This document shows, piece by piece, positions 28,090-37,251 of a DNA stretch of 64,000 nucleotides (position 1 is the stretch's first letter; each line of letters starts with the position of its first letter). The translations under genes were made by a program, and so were the position numbers. Location: contig JAGCPB010000064.1 of NCBI GenBank assembly GCA_017642425.1, positions 1 to 64,000 on the forward strand, given 5' to 3'. The stretch is from Bacteroidaceae bacterium (GTDB lineage: Bacteria > Bacteroidota > Bacteroidia > Bacteroidales > Bacteroidaceae). Below the pieces are notes generated by a model, which saw only the letters and a list, made by a program, of their open reading frames with translations, had not been told where the DNA came from and did not search any database.

Positions 28090-29481
28090 ATGAAAAGAAT
28101 TTCAACAATTGCTCTCGTTGCAACTATAGCACTGATGAGCGCATGCGGCCCCAAGGATCCGGGCTTGAAGGATGCCTACAAGAATTATTTCAAGATTGGT
28201 GTAGCCGTTACCCCGCGTAACGTAACTGATTCACTTCAGGCATCAATCATCCTCAAGGAGTTCAACAGCATTACCGCTGAGAACTGCATGAAACCGGGTG
28301 AGATTCACCCCCAGCCTGGTGTATGGAACTTTGCACAGGCCGATGCCATAGCAGACTTCTGCCGCAAGAACGGTATCAAGATGCGTGGTCACTGCCTTGT
28401 ATGGCACAGCCAGTTTGCCAACTGGATGTTCAACAAGTATGATGAGAACGGCAATCAGGTTGTCGAGCGTGACGAGAACGGCGATACCATTTGGGTAGAG
28501 CAGGCTGCTCGTGGCGGATTCGGCGGCTTTGGCGGCGGTTTCGGTGGATTCGGTGGCGGTGCTCCTCAGGGCGGCCAGCGTCCGCAGGGTGCTCCCCAGC
28601 AGGGTGGTCAGAGACAAGGCGGCCAGCGTCCGCAAGGTGCCCCCCAGGGTGCTCCTCAGGGCGGATTCGGCGGTTTCGGTGGCTTTGGCGGCGGTGCTCC
28701 TCAGGGTGGCCAGCGCGCACAGGGTCAGGCTGCTCCTCAGGTAACAAAGGTTCCCAAGTATGCTAAGGCTACCAAGGAAGAGTTCTATGATTCACTCCGT
28801 GCCCACATCCACACTGTAATCAACCGTTACAAGGACGTTGTATACTGCTGGGATGTTGTAAACGAGGCTATGAGCGATGCCAACAATCCCGATGCTCCCT
28901 ACGAGCAGTCATTCCGTCAGTCAACAGCTTATCAGCTCTGCGGTGACGAGTTCATCCTCAAGGCTTTCCAGTTTGCTCACGAGGCCGATCCTAACGCAGG
29001 TCTATTCTACAACGACTACAGCGCTTGGACTCCCGCCAAGAGAACTTACATCTACAACATGGTTAAGAAGCTCCAGAGCGAGGGTGCTCCTATTACCGGT
29101 ATCGGTATGCAGGGTCACTACAACATCTATGATAACCCCACCATCGAGGACTTTGAGAAGGCTATCCAGATGTACCTTGAGCTGGTTGACGATATCCAGA
29201 TCACTGAGTTTGACGTTCGTATCAACCACGAGGCCGGCGGTCAGCTTCAGTTCAGCCGCGGCGAGGGTCAGACTCTCACCGACTCTATCGCTCAGCTCCA
29301 GATGGCCAAGTACGATGAGCTCTTCAAGGTTCTGCGCAAGTACAAGAAGAACTTCTCATGCGTAACATTCTGGAACCTCGGCGACCGCGATTCATGGCTG
29401 GGTGCCAACAACTTCCCGCTGCTGTTCGACAGCCAGTATCAGCGCAAGGAGGTTTACTACACAGTCCGTGACTTCAAGTAA
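28090..29481 (+). CDS. GH10 endo-1,4-beta-xylanase lipoprotein with Gly/Gln/Pro-rich insert
   Basis: A 463-residue lipoprotein (lipobox MSAC, Cys19) of glycoside hydrolase family 10, which cleaves xylan backbones. Signatures are HCLVWHSQ (101-108), acid/base Glu259 in WDVVNEA, and nucleophile Glu373 in ITEFDVRIN. Between the strand-3 motif and the next helix lies an insert of about 75 residues (141-217) made of GGFGG blocks and PQGAPQGGQR repeats. Both catalytic glutamates are intact. The insert site matches where some Bacteroidota GH10 enzymes carry carbohydrate-binding modules. It probably faces the periplasm or surface. No susC/susD pair is nearby. Confidence 0.93.
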   Translation: MKRISTIALVATIALMSACGPKDPGLKDAYKNYFKIGVAVTPRNVTDSLQASIILKEFNSITAENCMKPGEIHPQPGVWNFAQADAIADFCRKNGIKMRGHCLVWHSQFANWMFNKYDENGNQVVERDENGDTIWVEQAARGGFGGFGGGFGGFGGGAPQGGQRPQGAPQQGGQRQGGQRPQGAPQGAPQGGFGGFGGFGGGAPQGGQRAQGQAAPQVTKVPKYAKATKEEFYDSLRAHIHTVINRYKDVVYCWDVVNEAMSDANNPDAPYEQSFRQSTAYQLCGDEFILKAFQFAHEADPNAGLFYNDYSAWTPAKRTYIYNMVKKLQSEGAPITGIGMQGHYNIYDNPTIEDFEKAIQMYLELVDDIQITEFDVRINHEAGGQLQFSRGEGQTLTDSIAQLQMAKYDELFKVLRKYKKNFSCVTFWNLGDRDSWLGANNFPLLFDSQYQRKEVYYTVRDFK

Positions 29482-29503
29482 TAATCAGGACTGCTTAATA
29501 TGC

Positions 29504-29541
29504 AAAAAAGAAGACCGCCAAACAGCGGTCTTCTTTTTTTT
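29504..29541 (+). terminator. Terminator after the xylanase gene
   Basis: A 15-base-pair stem (AAAAAAGAAGACCGC and its complement) with a CAAACA loop and a terminal T run. Confidence 0.92.
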
Positions 29542-29587
29542 GTGTGCTGAGCATGTGGCCTCTTCTTGGAAACTTATGAAAATATGA

Positions 29588-29617
29588 TTGCTGTTTACGT
29601 GAATTATATTATATTTG
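29588..29617 (+). promoter_or_regulatory. Strong promoter of a candidate small RNA
   Basis: TTG (29588-29590), exactly 19 bases, then TATATTTG (29610-29617). This is one of the two best consensus matches in the window, yet no open reading frame follows it. Confidence 0.7.
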
Positions 29618-29622
29618 CAACT

Positions 29623-29707
29623 GCAAACAAGGAGAGAGAAAAAGTAACCATTAAACGGTTAACCTTTTCGGGAGCATGAGTAGCTGAGACAGCTGCTCAT
29701 TCTTTTT
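29623..29707 (+). ncRNA. Candidate small structured RNA of about 85 nt
   Basis: Bounded by a consensus promoter and an intrinsic terminator. It contains a first stem-loop at 29638-29669 (outer GAAAA/TTTTC and inner TAACC/GGTTA pairing around ATTAAAC) and then the terminator hairpin. The only reading frame is M-S-S-stop. It converges on the histidine phosphatase gene, whose stop codon lies 12 bases beyond the end. I do not recognise the family; a regulatory RNA is the simplest reading. Start and end are predicted, not mapped. Confidence 0.5.
29676..29707 (+). terminator. Terminator of the candidate small RNA
   Basis: An 11-base-pair stem ATGAGTAGCTG / CAGCTGCTCAT (one G-U) with an AGA loop, then TCTTTTT. 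On the opposite strand the hairpin has no T run, so it belongs to the rightward transcript. Confidence 0.75.
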
Positions 29708-29718
29708 GCCGCATGGCT

Positions 29719-30450
29719 TTATCTGGCCAAGATACCTGAGTCCAAGCCGCGTACGGTCTTGAATCTCATGTTGCCGCTGGGATCTATGATGATGGCTATT
29801 CCGGCCAGATAGTTGATCCATTTGCGGTTAACCCAATAATGAAGATCCACCTGCTTATCGGATGCATAGATGGCCATCGGAGTCACCATATAATCATGTG
29901 ACACAAGTACGTTGATACGTTTCATGCCTGGCAGATTTGCCTTGAGTGAATCCAGCCATTCCTTGCTGCGCTCCTCAAGATTGTAGAAACCCTCTTCACG
30001 GCCTCCCTCATATGCCCATTGCGACAGGGATTCCCAGTTATCCCAGCCATTGCGTTTTAATGCGGGAATATCTTTTCTGTACCAGTCTCCGTTAAGGATA
30101 CCCCACTCTTCATGAATGAATTCATCTCCACGGCCTATTGCAATGTTCTCGCAGGTCTGCTTGGTACGGTCATAATCAGAGTGCGCATAGAATGCAGCCT
30201 CTCCGTTCCTGATCTTTTCACCAACCATGCGGGCCTGTGCCTTGCCGTTCTCTGTAAGCAGTCCGGCCTTTGAGTAATCCCGGCCGCGCTCTCCGTGACG
30301 GAGCAGGAATACTACCGTCTCATTGGCTTTTACCTCTGCAAATACATCGGCTATATCATTGAAACCTATGTCGGTATAGGTGGGTTGAGCGTTCAGGCTC
30401 ATTGCGCCGCACAAGAGTATTGCGGCTGTCATTAGCATTATCTTTTTCAT
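29719..30450 (-). CDS. Exported histidine-phosphatase-family protein
   Basis: A 243-residue protein with a signal peptide (MKKIMLMTAAILLCGAMSLNA-Q) and the branch-1 histidine phosphatase motif LLRHGERG (phospho-acceptor His52). Later conserved elements include ALKRNGWDNWESL and LVSHDYMVTPM, with the second catalytic His in SHD. Such periplasmic enzymes dephosphorylate sugars, phytate-like or other small phosphates; the substrate is not evident. A -7-like element (TAAGTTTG on the minus strand, 30477-30484) lies just upstream. Confidence 0.85.
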   Translation of the reverse strand: MKKIMLMTAAILLCGAMSLNAQPTYTDIGFNDIADVFAEVKANETVVFLLRHGERGRDYSKAGLLTENGKAQARMVGEKIRNGEAAFYAHSDYDRTKQTCENIAIGRGDEFIHEEWGILNGDWYRKDIPALKRNGWDNWESLSQWAYEGGREEGFYNLEERSKEWLDSLKANLPGMKRINVLVSHDYMVTPMAIYASDKQVDLHYWVNRKWINYLAGIAIIIDPSGNMRFKTVRGLDSGILAR

Positions 30451-30570
30451 TTCCTGTTAGTTTTGGTTTGACTATGCAAACTTACAAAAAAGTACGCATT
30501 AGGAACTATTGTGAACCATCACTATTGCGGAATCAATTTTAGTGTTTTTAATGAAAAAAGTGCGTTAATT

Positions 30571-30603
30571 TTGGTCTATATCCGAAAAATAGAAGTATCT
30601 TTG
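30571..30603 (+). promoter_or_regulatory. Promoter of tRNA-Arg
   Basis: TATCTTTG at 30596-30603 with TTG at 30571-30573; the 22-base spacer is longer than usual. Confidence 0.5.
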
Positions 30604-30635
30604 CACCGCTTTAAGGCTAACCAAGCCATAGTGTT

Positions 30636-30709
30636 GGTTCCGTAGCTTAACTGAATAGAGCATCTGACTACGGATCAGAAGGTTCCGAGTTTGAATCTCG
30701 GCGGAATCA
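30636..30709 (+). tRNA. tRNA-Arg (anticodon ACG)
   Basis: A 74-base cloverleaf: acceptor arms GGTTCCG and CGGAATC pair over seven positions with one G-U, the anticodon stem TCTGA/TCAGA holds loop CTACGGA (anticodon ACG), and the T arm CCGAG-TTTGAAT-CTCGG is complete. The discriminator base is A at 30709; CCA is not encoded. ACG is normally modified to ICG and reads CGU, CGC and CGA arginine codons. Confidence 0.95.
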
Positions 30710-30717
30710 CAAAAGCA

Positions 30718-30751
30718 AAAATGCCCTGGATCTTTGATTCAGGGCATTTTC
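30718..30751 (+). terminator. Hairpin after tRNA-Arg
   Basis: A 15-base-pair stem AAAATGCCCTGGATC / GATTCAGGGCATTTT with a TTT loop, one G-U pair and a short T tail. It lies between the tRNA and the converging trp operon and could serve the tRNA transcript. Confidence 0.75.
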
Positions 30752-30800
30752 GTTTCCATGCTCCTGCCGAGATAAAACCGAAGAATTTATCTCTGCGAAA

Positions 30801-31574
30801 TCACTTTCCTAAAGCTTCCATAAGAGCACCATATGCCCCCTCGGCATCCCCTACCTTCTCCATCAGCTGAACGAACTTGCTGCCAATGATGCATCCGGCG
30901 GCATTGGCCTGAGCGCTCTCAAGAGTCTGCCTGTTGCTTATGCCAAAGCCAATCATACGGGGATGCTTGAGCCCCATCCCGTTCACGTGGTTAAAATACT
31001 CCTGCTTGCGGCGGTCAAACTCTTTCTGGGCTCCGGTTGTGGCGGCAGAACTCACCATATATATGAATCCGTCTGTGCTGTCATCGATAAAACGGATGCG
31101 CTCATCGCTGGTCTCAGGGGTTATGAGCATGATAATGCGCACATCGTACTTATCGGCTATGGGTTTGACTGTTTCCAGATAGTCCTTGAACGGCAGATCC
31201 GGAATGATTACGCCGTCTATTCCTGTCTGGCTGCACTTTTTAAAGAAAGCTTCATAGCCGTACTGATAAACGGGATTAAGGTATCCCATCAGCACCAGTG
31301 GCATCTTTACGTCCCTACGGATGTCGGATAACTGCTCAAACAGCAGTCTGAGCGTCATTCCGTTACGCAGGGCCTTGGTGGCGGCGTCCTGGATTACAGG
31401 ACCGTCGGCCATAGGGTCACTGAAGGGTATTCCAACCTCAATCATGTCAACTCCTTTCTGCTCAAGAGTGCGTATTATCTGCGCGGTGCTGTCCAGTGTG
31501 GGATGTCCGGCGCAGAAATAGATTGAAAGTATGCCTTGTTTCTTGCTGGCAAACAAATTATTTATTCTGTTCAT
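30801..31574 (-). CDS. trpA: Tryptophan synthase alpha subunit
   Basis: TrpA converts indole-3-glycerol phosphate to indole and glyceraldehyde-3-phosphate and channels indole to TrpB. The 257-residue TIM-barrel protein has the catalytic Glu46 (MIEVGIPFSDP) and Asp57 (MADGP), and a phosphate-binding GFGIS near the C-terminus. It is the last gene of the trp operon and overlaps trpF by 17 bases. Length and active-site residues are normal. Confidence 0.95.
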   Translation of the reverse strand: MNRINNLFASKKQGILSIYFCAGHPTLDSTAQIIRTLEQKGVDMIEVGIPFSDPMADGPVIQDAATKALRNGMTLRLLFEQLSDIRRDVKMPLVLMGYLNPVYQYGYEAFFKKCSQTGIDGVIIPDLPFKDYLETVKPIADKYDVRIIMLITPETSDERIRFIDDSTDGFIYMVSSAATTGAQKEFDRRKQEYFNHVNGMGLKHPRMIGFGISNRQTLESAQANAAGCIIGSKFVQLMEKVGDAEGAYGALMEALGK

Positions 31575-32187
31575 ATCTTCTTATATTATTGATAAATAGA
31601 CTCAGTTTGTTAATCTCTTTAAGGGCTGGCTCTGTCTCAAACCGGCTGTTAAGGTCAATGCCGCGGAACTGCTTATGACGTATGCCAAATATCTTCTGTT
31701 CCATTCCGGGGCCGATACCTCCGGCCAGCAGGAACGGCTTGCTGCCCTTATAGCTGTCCAGCAGGCTCCAGTCAAACTCCCGGCCGCTGCCGCCCCACCC
31801 GCTGCATTTGGTGTCAAACAGAAACATATCAACGGCAGCTTCCTGTTCATACTCGCTGCACTGTCCAAAATCCTGCGCTGATTCAATAGAAATGGCTTTT
31901 ATTACAGGTAATCCGGTAATTAGACGGATAGTGCGGCAGAATTCTGCCGTTTCATTGCCGTGAAGCTGAATACGGTTAAGACCATACTCTGCTGCTTTTA
32001 CCTGAACATATTCCGGTTCAGGATTGACAAAAACCCCCACTCTGCACATATCAGGCAGATAATCCGGCTTACAGCTTACATAGCGCTTGCTTCCCGCCCA
32101 GAACATGAATCCCATCATATCAGAATGCAGAGCCTCTACATCACGGATATTACGGCTGTCACGCATTCCGCATACCTTGATAATCAT
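31558..32187 (-). CDS. trpF: Phosphoribosylanthranilate isomerase
   Basis: A 209-residue TIM-barrel enzyme that isomerises phosphoribosylanthranilate to CdRP. The N-terminal KVCGMRD carries the catalytic Cys, and VDMFLFDTKCSGWGGSG the catalytic Asp and adjoining glycine loop; LLAGGIGP is the phosphate site. It is a stand-alone gene rather than a TrpC fusion as in E. coli. It overlaps trpC by four bases (ATGA) and trpA by 17, so translation is coupled. Confidence 0.94.
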   Translation of the reverse strand: MIIKVCGMRDSRNIRDVEALHSDMMGFMFWAGSKRYVSCKPDYLPDMCRVGVFVNPEPEYVQVKAAEYGLNRIQLHGNETAEFCRTIRLITGLPVIKAISIESAQDFGQCSEYEQEAAVDMFLFDTKCSGWGGSGREFDWSLLDSYKGSKPFLLAGGIGPGMEQKIFGIRHKQFRGIDLNSRFETEPALKEINKLSLFINNIRRYEQNK

Positions 32188-32975
32188 ATGGCTTCAATGA
32201 ATTGTTTAAGGGCCAGCCCCGGGTCCGGTTCTTTCATAAAACACTCACCCATAAGGAATCCGCGGAATCCTGCCTCACGCAAATGGCGTACAGTTTCCGG
32301 GTTACTTATGCCGCTTTCGCTCACTTTAACGGCCTCTGTTGCCATTTTCTCTGCCAGACGGAATGAATTGGCCACATCGGTATGGAAAGTACCCAGATTG
32401 CGGTTGTTTATGCCGGCCATATCAGGGTTGCACTCCAGATAGTCAAGTTCAGCCTCAGAATGCATCTCAAGCAGCACCTCAAGCTTAAGTTCATGAGCTG
32501 TACGGGTAAGTGTGCGGCAATCCTCCTTTCTTAGGTCTGCGGCAATGAGCAAGACTGCATCGGCGCCCACTGAGCGCGCCTCAAACAGCTGATACTCATC
32601 AATAATGAACTCCTTGCGCAGAATAGGAATATTGACACATTCCCGCACCTGCATAACAAACTCCAGCCTGCCGCCAAAATACTTGCTGTCTGTAAGTATA
32701 CTCAGGGCCGATGCCCCCGCCGCCGCATACTTGGGTACTACGTCTGCGGGCTGAGCGTCCTCATGGATCCAACCTTTCGACGGGCTCTTGCGCTTAAACT
32801 CCGCAATGATGCCGTAAGGGCTGGCTGCCAGTGAGCGGCTCATGCTGCGGGTATTGACTCCATCGGCCATAATACGTTCTACCCGGGCGTAGAGGTCACG
32901 GGGTGATACACGCTGTTTCTGCTGCTCCACCTCAACCCTCTTGAAGGCCACTATTTCCTGCAGTATGTCTTGCAT
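32184..32975 (-). CDS. trpC: Indole-3-glycerol phosphate synthase
   Basis: A 263-residue enzyme that closes the pyrrole ring to make indole-3-glycerol phosphate. Visible motifs are IAEFKRKSPSKGWI (catalytic Lys region), ILRKEFIIDEYQ, INNRNLGTF and VSESGIS. The stop overlaps trpF by four bases and the start overlaps the trpD stop by one base. No fusion domain is present. Normal length. Confidence 0.95.
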   Translation of the reverse strand: MQDILQEIVAFKRVEVEQQKQRVSPRDLYARVERIMADGVNTRSMSRSLAASPYGIIAEFKRKSPSKGWIHEDAQPADVVPKYAAAGASALSILTDSKYFGGRLEFVMQVRECVNIPILRKEFIIDEYQLFEARSVGADAVLLIAADLRKEDCRTLTRTAHELKLEVLLEMHSEAELDYLECNPDMAGINNRNLGTFHTDVANSFRLAEKMATEAVKVSESGISNPETVRHLREAGFRGFLMGECFMKEPDPGLALKQFIEAI

Positions 32976-33985
32976 TACTGATTGATTTCTACAAATTTAC
33001 GGAATGCTGCCAGAGCGCGGCCGCTGTCCAGTGACTCACGTGCGGCAGCCACACTGTCCTCAACGCTTATGTTGCGGTCCAAGATACCAATACCGCACGC
33101 TGCGTTGGCTATTATTACGTTCTTCTGGGCTTGGGTTGCCTTGCCTTCCAGCACGTTGTCAAAAATGGCTTTGGCTTCACTTATGGTGTTTCCGCCGTAG
33201 ATATCGGACGGCATTACATAATCCAGCCCCATATCTTTTGGAGTATACACCTTCTCGTAGAAGTTGGTTACCACCTTGAATCCGCTGGTGAGCGATATCT
33301 CGTCATATCCGTCATAGCTGGTAATGACGCCAAAGTTGTCACCTATACGCTGATGTATGTTCACGTAGAGACGCAGCTGAGCCTGTGTGGCGGTTCCGTG
33401 CAGAGAATTCTTGGGGTGACAGGGATTTACAAGCGGTCCCAGCAGGTTGAAACATGTGGGAATGGCCAGAGCCTTGCGGGTGGGTCCTACAGACTTCATG
33501 CCGTAGGCAAAAAGCGGTGCATGGAAGTAACATACACCTGACTCGTCAAGCGAACGGCGAAGTTTGTCTATATCATCGGTAAAGTTCACACCGTGCTCCT
33601 GCAGTACGTTGCTGGCGCCGCTTACGCTGCTGCTGCCACCGTTTCCGTGCTTGGTTACCTTGTATCCGGCTCCTGCAATAACGAATGCCGAGCAGGTACT
33701 GATGTTGAAGGTGTTCTTGCCATCACCGCCTGTACCAACAATGTCCAGGGTGTTTTCTGAGTCAAAATCCACACGTTTTCCAGTCTCCAGCAGTCCCTGG
33801 CGCAAGCCAAGCAGTTCATCCACAGTGACGCCGCGGGTTTGGATAGCCATCATAAGGGCGGCTATCTGCTGGTCATTGTACTTGCCGTCAATAATGTTCA
33901 GCATAATGCTGTGTGTCTCATCCTGTGTCAGTGTGGCACCGTCAATGAGTTTCAAAAGATACTGTTTCATATTAGCAATGTTCAT
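32975..33985 (-). CDS. trpD: Anthranilate phosphoribosyltransferase
   Basis: TrpD adds phosphoribose from PRPP to anthranilate. The 336-residue protein shows the PRPP-binding GTGGDGKNTFNIST, the KHGNGGSSSVSGASNVLQEHG stretch and GPLVNPCHP, all typical of the family. It is a separate gene from trpG, unlike the E. coli TrpGD fusion. It lies seven bases downstream of trpG. Confidence 0.95.
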   Translation of the reverse strand: MNIANMKQYLLKLIDGATLTQDETHSIMLNIIDGKYNDQQIAALMMAIQTRGVTVDELLGLRQGLLETGKRVDFDSENTLDIVGTGGDGKNTFNISTCSAFVIAGAGYKVTKHGNGGSSSVSGASNVLQEHGVNFTDDIDKLRRSLDESGVCYFHAPLFAYGMKSVGPTRKALAIPTCFNLLGPLVNPCHPKNSLHGTATQAQLRLYVNIHQRIGDNFGVITSYDGYDEISLTSGFKVVTNFYEKVYTPKDMGLDYVMPSDIYGGNTISEAKAIFDNVLEGKATQAQKNVIIANAACGIGILDRNISVEDSVAAARESLDSGRALAAFRKFVEINQ

Positions 33986-33992
33986 TGATTAA

Positions 33993-34562
33993 TTATTTGT
34001 TATTCAACCAGTTATTGATTATATCCATACCGTTTGGAGTCAGCACGCTCTCGGGATGGAACTGTATGCCGCGTATGTCATACTCACGATGCCTCAGTGA
34101 CATTATGTAGCCGTCATCACTGCGTGAAGTTACCTCAAGACATTCGGGAAGGTCCGTGTCACTGACCACCCAAGAGTGGTAACGCCCCACCTCAATCTCT
34201 TTGGGTAGTCCCTCAAAGAGGTAGTCCTGAGCGGTAAGATGTGCCGGTTTAGCAACTCCGTGAACCACATTACCTATGTTAAGCAGTTTTGCGCCGAATG
34301 CCTCGCCTATGGCCTGATGGCCCAGACAGATACCCAGAATGGGTTTACGGCCAGCATAAGCCTTGATGGCATCGGGCATAAGACCAGCCTCGTTTGGTAT
34401 ACCGGGACCCGGTGAGAGCACAATCTTGTCATACTGCTCCAGATCCTCAATCCGGAACTTGTCATTACGCACTACGGTCACATCGGCTCCAAGTTCCTTA
34501 AGCAGATGGCTGAGATTGTACGTAAACGAGTCGTAATTATCTATTATAATTATCTTTATCAT
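33993..34562 (-). CDS. trpG: Anthranilate synthase glutamine amidotransferase component
   Basis: A 189-residue class I glutamine amidotransferase that supplies ammonia to TrpE. The catalytic triad is Cys79 (GICLGHQ), His169 and Glu171 (QFHPESV); the oxyanion loop is PGPGIPNEAG. It may also serve folate synthesis as PabA if no other copy exists; this cannot be judged here. It overlaps trpE by four bases. Confidence 0.94.
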   Translation of the reverse strand: MIKIIIIDNYDSFTYNLSHLLKELGADVTVVRNDKFRIEDLEQYDKIVLSPGPGIPNEAGLMPDAIKAYAGRKPILGICLGHQAIGEAFGAKLLNIGNVVHGVAKPAHLTAQDYLFEGLPKEIEVGRYHSWVVSDTDLPECLEVTSRSDDGYIMSLRHREYDIRGIQFHPESVLTPNGMDIINNWLNNK

Positions 34563-35959
34563 AGTTTCTCTGCCATTGTTATAGCCTTGCGCAGGGCGCC
34601 CAGCTTGTTGTTAACCTCCTGTAATTCATACTCTACGTCGCTCTTGGCCACTATTCCGCCTCCGGCCTGGAACCAAAGCTCGCCGTTACGGCTCACAAAG
34701 GTGCGTATGGTTATAGCCTGATTTAGGTCACCGTTGAATCCTATAAAGCCGATGCAGCCGCCGTATGCGCCGCGGTTATGCGGCTCATACTGGCTGATCA
34801 GCTGCATGGCGCGTACCTTTGGGGCGCCGCTGAGTGTTCCGGCAGGGAAAGTGTCAATGAATGCGCGTACAGGATCGGCATCACTGTCCAACTCTCCCTG
34901 AACCCGGCTCACCAGGTGAATTACATGGCTATAATATTGCATATCCTTATAGAATACCACATGTACGTTATGGCAGTTGCGGCTCAGGTCGTTACGGGCC
35001 AGGTCCACCAGCATCACGTGCTCGGCATTTTCCTTGGGGTCATTTTTAAGGTAAAGGGCGTTCTCACGGTCCTGTTCGGCATTGCCTGTACGTTTTGTGG
35101 TTCCTGCAATGGGGTCAATGTATGCCTGCCGGCCCTGTATGCGGCAGTGAGTCTCCGGGCTTGAACCGAATATGCGGAATCCGCCAAAATCAAAATAGAA
35201 CAGGTACGGGCTGGGATTGATGCTTCTCAGTGCGCGGTAAAGCTGGAAATCATCGCCTGTGTATGACTGCCTGAAACGGCGTGAGAGTACTATCTGGAAT
35301 ACATCTCCGCGTTTGCAGTGAGCAATGCCGCGACGTATGTTCTCACGGTGCTCGTCATCGGTCAGGGTGCTGGTGCAATCACCTACGGCACGGAATCCAA
35401 AGGTTCTGAATGTATGAGAACTCAGGTTGTGCTCAAACTTGTCAAGTGAACTCTTCTCACCTTCACCCAACAACTCAATGAGTGTGAGTTCATTGCTGTA
35501 ATGGTCAAATACCGCAATGCTCTTGAACAGGGTATATTGCATATCGGCCGCATCATTCTCCTTCTGGGTCTCGTCCTTGATGCTTATGTTCTCAAAGTAG
35601 CGTACGGCATTGAATGTGGTGAACCCGTACAGGCCGCAGTAGTTGCTGCCCTCACCCTCTATGCTAAACTGGCTCAGGAAATCATTTATGAGCCTGGCAG
35701 CGTCATAATCGGCACTGATGGCGTGCTCCTGCGTGGTTCCGTCGGGCAGCAGCATGGTGCCTACGCCATGGGCAATGCTGACTGTGGCAATGGGATTGAT
35801 GGCAATGAATGACTTGGAATTCTCAACGCCGTGGTAATCAGAACTCTCCATGAGTACGCTCTGTGAGTAGAGGTCACGTACGTTAAGGTATGCCGTTACG
35901 GGGGTGAGCAGGTCACCTGCCACTTTACGGCTCGCTGTAAGGTATTTAAATTGCTTCAT
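34559..35959 (-). CDS. trpE: Anthranilate synthase component I
   Basis: A 466-residue chorismate-utilising enzyme that makes anthranilate from chorismate and ammonia. The N-terminal L-M-E-S (about 36-39) corresponds to the Trp feedback-binding LLES element, suggesting allosteric inhibition by tryptophan in addition to attenuation. The catalytic domain includes [33 protein letters not shown] and [12 protein letters not shown]. It overlaps trpB by 14 bases and trpG by four. Confidence 0.95.
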   Translation of the reverse strand: MKQFKYLTASRKVAGDLLTPVTAYLNVRDLYSQSVLMESSDYHGVENSKSFIAINPIATVSIAHGVGTMLLPDGTTQEHAISADYDAARLINDFLSQFSIEGEGSNYCGLYGFTTFNAVRYFENISIKDETQKENDAADMQYTLFKSIAVFDHYSNELTLIELLGEGEKSSLDKFEHNLSSHTFRTFGFRAVGDCTSTLTDDEHRENIRRGIAHCKRGDVFQIVLSRRFRQSYTGDDFQLYRALRSINPSPYLFYFDFGGFRIFGSSPETHCRIQGRQAYIDPIAGTTKRTGNAEQDRENALYLKNDPKENAEHVMLVDLARNDLSRNCHNVHVVFYKDMQYYSHVIHLVSRVQGELDSDADPVRAFIDTFPAGTLSGAPKVRAMQLISQYEPHNRGAYGGCIGFIGFNGDLNQAITIRTFVSRNGELWFQAGGGIVAKSDVEYELQEVNNKLGALRKAITMAEKL

Positions 35960-37148
35960 AATCTATCTCGTCTTTATGTTTAAGGTATGTTGTAAGGTCT
36001 TTGTCGCCGCGGCCGCTTACGGTAAGCACAACCACATCGTCTTTGCGGAACTTCATCTTGGGCAGCATGGCCAGCGCGTGGCTGCTCTCCAATGCCGGTA
36101 TTATACCCTCCAACCTGGTCAGCTCAAATGCGGCCTGCAGAGCCTCATTGTCGTTTATGGCCATCACCTGGGCGCGTCCGGTCTTGTACAAGTTACAGTG
36201 TATGGGTCCTGTGCCGGGATAATCCAGTCCGGCCGATATTGAATAAGGCTCTATAATCTGGCCGTCGGGGGTCTGCATCACCATGATACGGCTTCCGTGC
36301 AGTATTCCGGGAGTTCCTATCTCCATTGATGCAGCCGTTTCAGGGGTATCTATACCCATTCCGCCAGCCTCTCCAAGAACTATCTTAACTCTCTCATCAT
36401 CAATATAATGATATATTGTCCCTGCAGCATTGCTGCCGCCGCCTACGCAGGCCATGAGATAGTCGGGATAGTCCCTGCCCTCTTTCTCCAGCAACTGCTC
36501 CTTTATCTCTGCCGATATCACACTCTGCAATCTTGCCACCATATCCGGATAAGGGTGCGGACCTACAGTACTTCCTATTATATAGAAGGTATCGGACGGG
36601 TTGCAGCACCAGTCGCGTATGGCCTCGTTTGTGGCATCCTTCAAGGTTTTGTTACCGCTGTATACCGGCATTACCTCGGCGCCAAGCATACGTATGCGCT
36701 CCACGTTCACAGCCTGACGCTCTACATCAAGGGCACCCATATAAACCCTGCAGGGCATATTCATAAGGGCGCAAACGGTTGCCGTGGCCACACCGTGCTG
36801 GCCTGCACCGGTCTCTGCAATGATGCGCGTCTTGCCCATACGCTTGGCCAGCAGGATCTGTCCTATGGAGTTGTTTATCTTATGGGCTCCTGTATGGTTC
36901 AGGTCCTCACGCTTAAGGTAGAGCCTGCAACCGTACTTGGCGCTCATGCGCGCTGCGTAATAAAGAGGACTGGGTCGGCCTACATAGTCACGCAGCAGTG
37001 TGTGATACTCTTGCTTGAACTCCCGGCTCTCTATTATGGGCAGGTAATTCTCTTTTAGTGTCTCTACGGTCTTATAGAGTATCTCGGGGATGTATGCACC
37101 TCCAAACTCTCCGTAGTAACCGTTGCTGTCAATCTGATAAGTATTCAT
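35946..37148 (-). CDS. trpB: Tryptophan synthase beta subunit
   Basis: A 400-residue PLP enzyme that joins indole and serine to form tryptophan. Schiff-base Lys90 lies in [11 protein letters not shown], and the phosphate loop GGGSNAAG is intact. It is the first structural gene of the operon, which is typical of Bacteroidota. The ATG lies 98 bases downstream of the leader-peptide stop and directly after the attenuator T run. Confidence 0.96.
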   Translation of the reverse strand: MNTYQIDSNGYYGEFGGAYIPEILYKTVETLKENYLPIIESREFKQEYHTLLRDYVGRPSPLYYAARMSAKYGCRLYLKREDLNHTGAHKINNSIGQILLAKRMGKTRIIAETGAGQHGVATATVCALMNMPCRVYMGALDVERQAVNVERIRMLGAEVMPVYSGNKTLKDATNEAIRDWCCNPSDTFYIIGSTVGPHPYPDMVARLQSVISAEIKEQLLEKEGRDYPDYLMACVGGGSNAAGTIYHYIDDERVKIVLGEAGGMGIDTPETAASMEIGTPGILHGSRIMVMQTPDGQIIEPYSISAGLDYPGTGPIHCNLYKTGRAQVMAINDNEALQAAFELTRLEGIIPALESSHALAMLPKMKFRKDDVVVLTVSGRGDKDLTTYLKHKDEIDYEAI

Positions 37149-37174
37149 ATATGTTATTTTGATTATTTTGGCAT

Positions 37175-37251
37175 AAAAAAAAAAGCTCTTCGTGAGTACC
37201 GAAGAGCCTTTGTATGTTGTTCATTTATGGATATATGGCCTCTTTCTCACG
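37175..37251 (-). promoter_or_regulatory. trp attenuator: alternative antiterminator and terminator hairpins
   Basis: Reading the minus strand, the terminator is GCTCTTCG/CGAAGAGC (37185-37192 with 37200-37207) followed by ten T (37175-37184). The competing antiterminator pairs CGTGAG (37246-37251) with CTCACG (37191-37196), and AAGAG (37240-37244) with CTCTT (37202-37206). The leader-peptide stop codon overlaps the upstream antiterminator strand. An upstream TCTTTC (37287-37292), just before the Trp codons, can pair with GAAAGA (37241-37246), giving the classical 1:2, 2:3, 3:4 set. Confidence 0.85.

Noticed and set aside
28491-28766. Overlapping plus- and minus-strand frames in the xylanase insert region.
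   Set aside because: They arise from the G/C-rich repetitive codons of the Gly/Gln/Pro insert and have Arg- or Ser-rich, non-protein-like composition.
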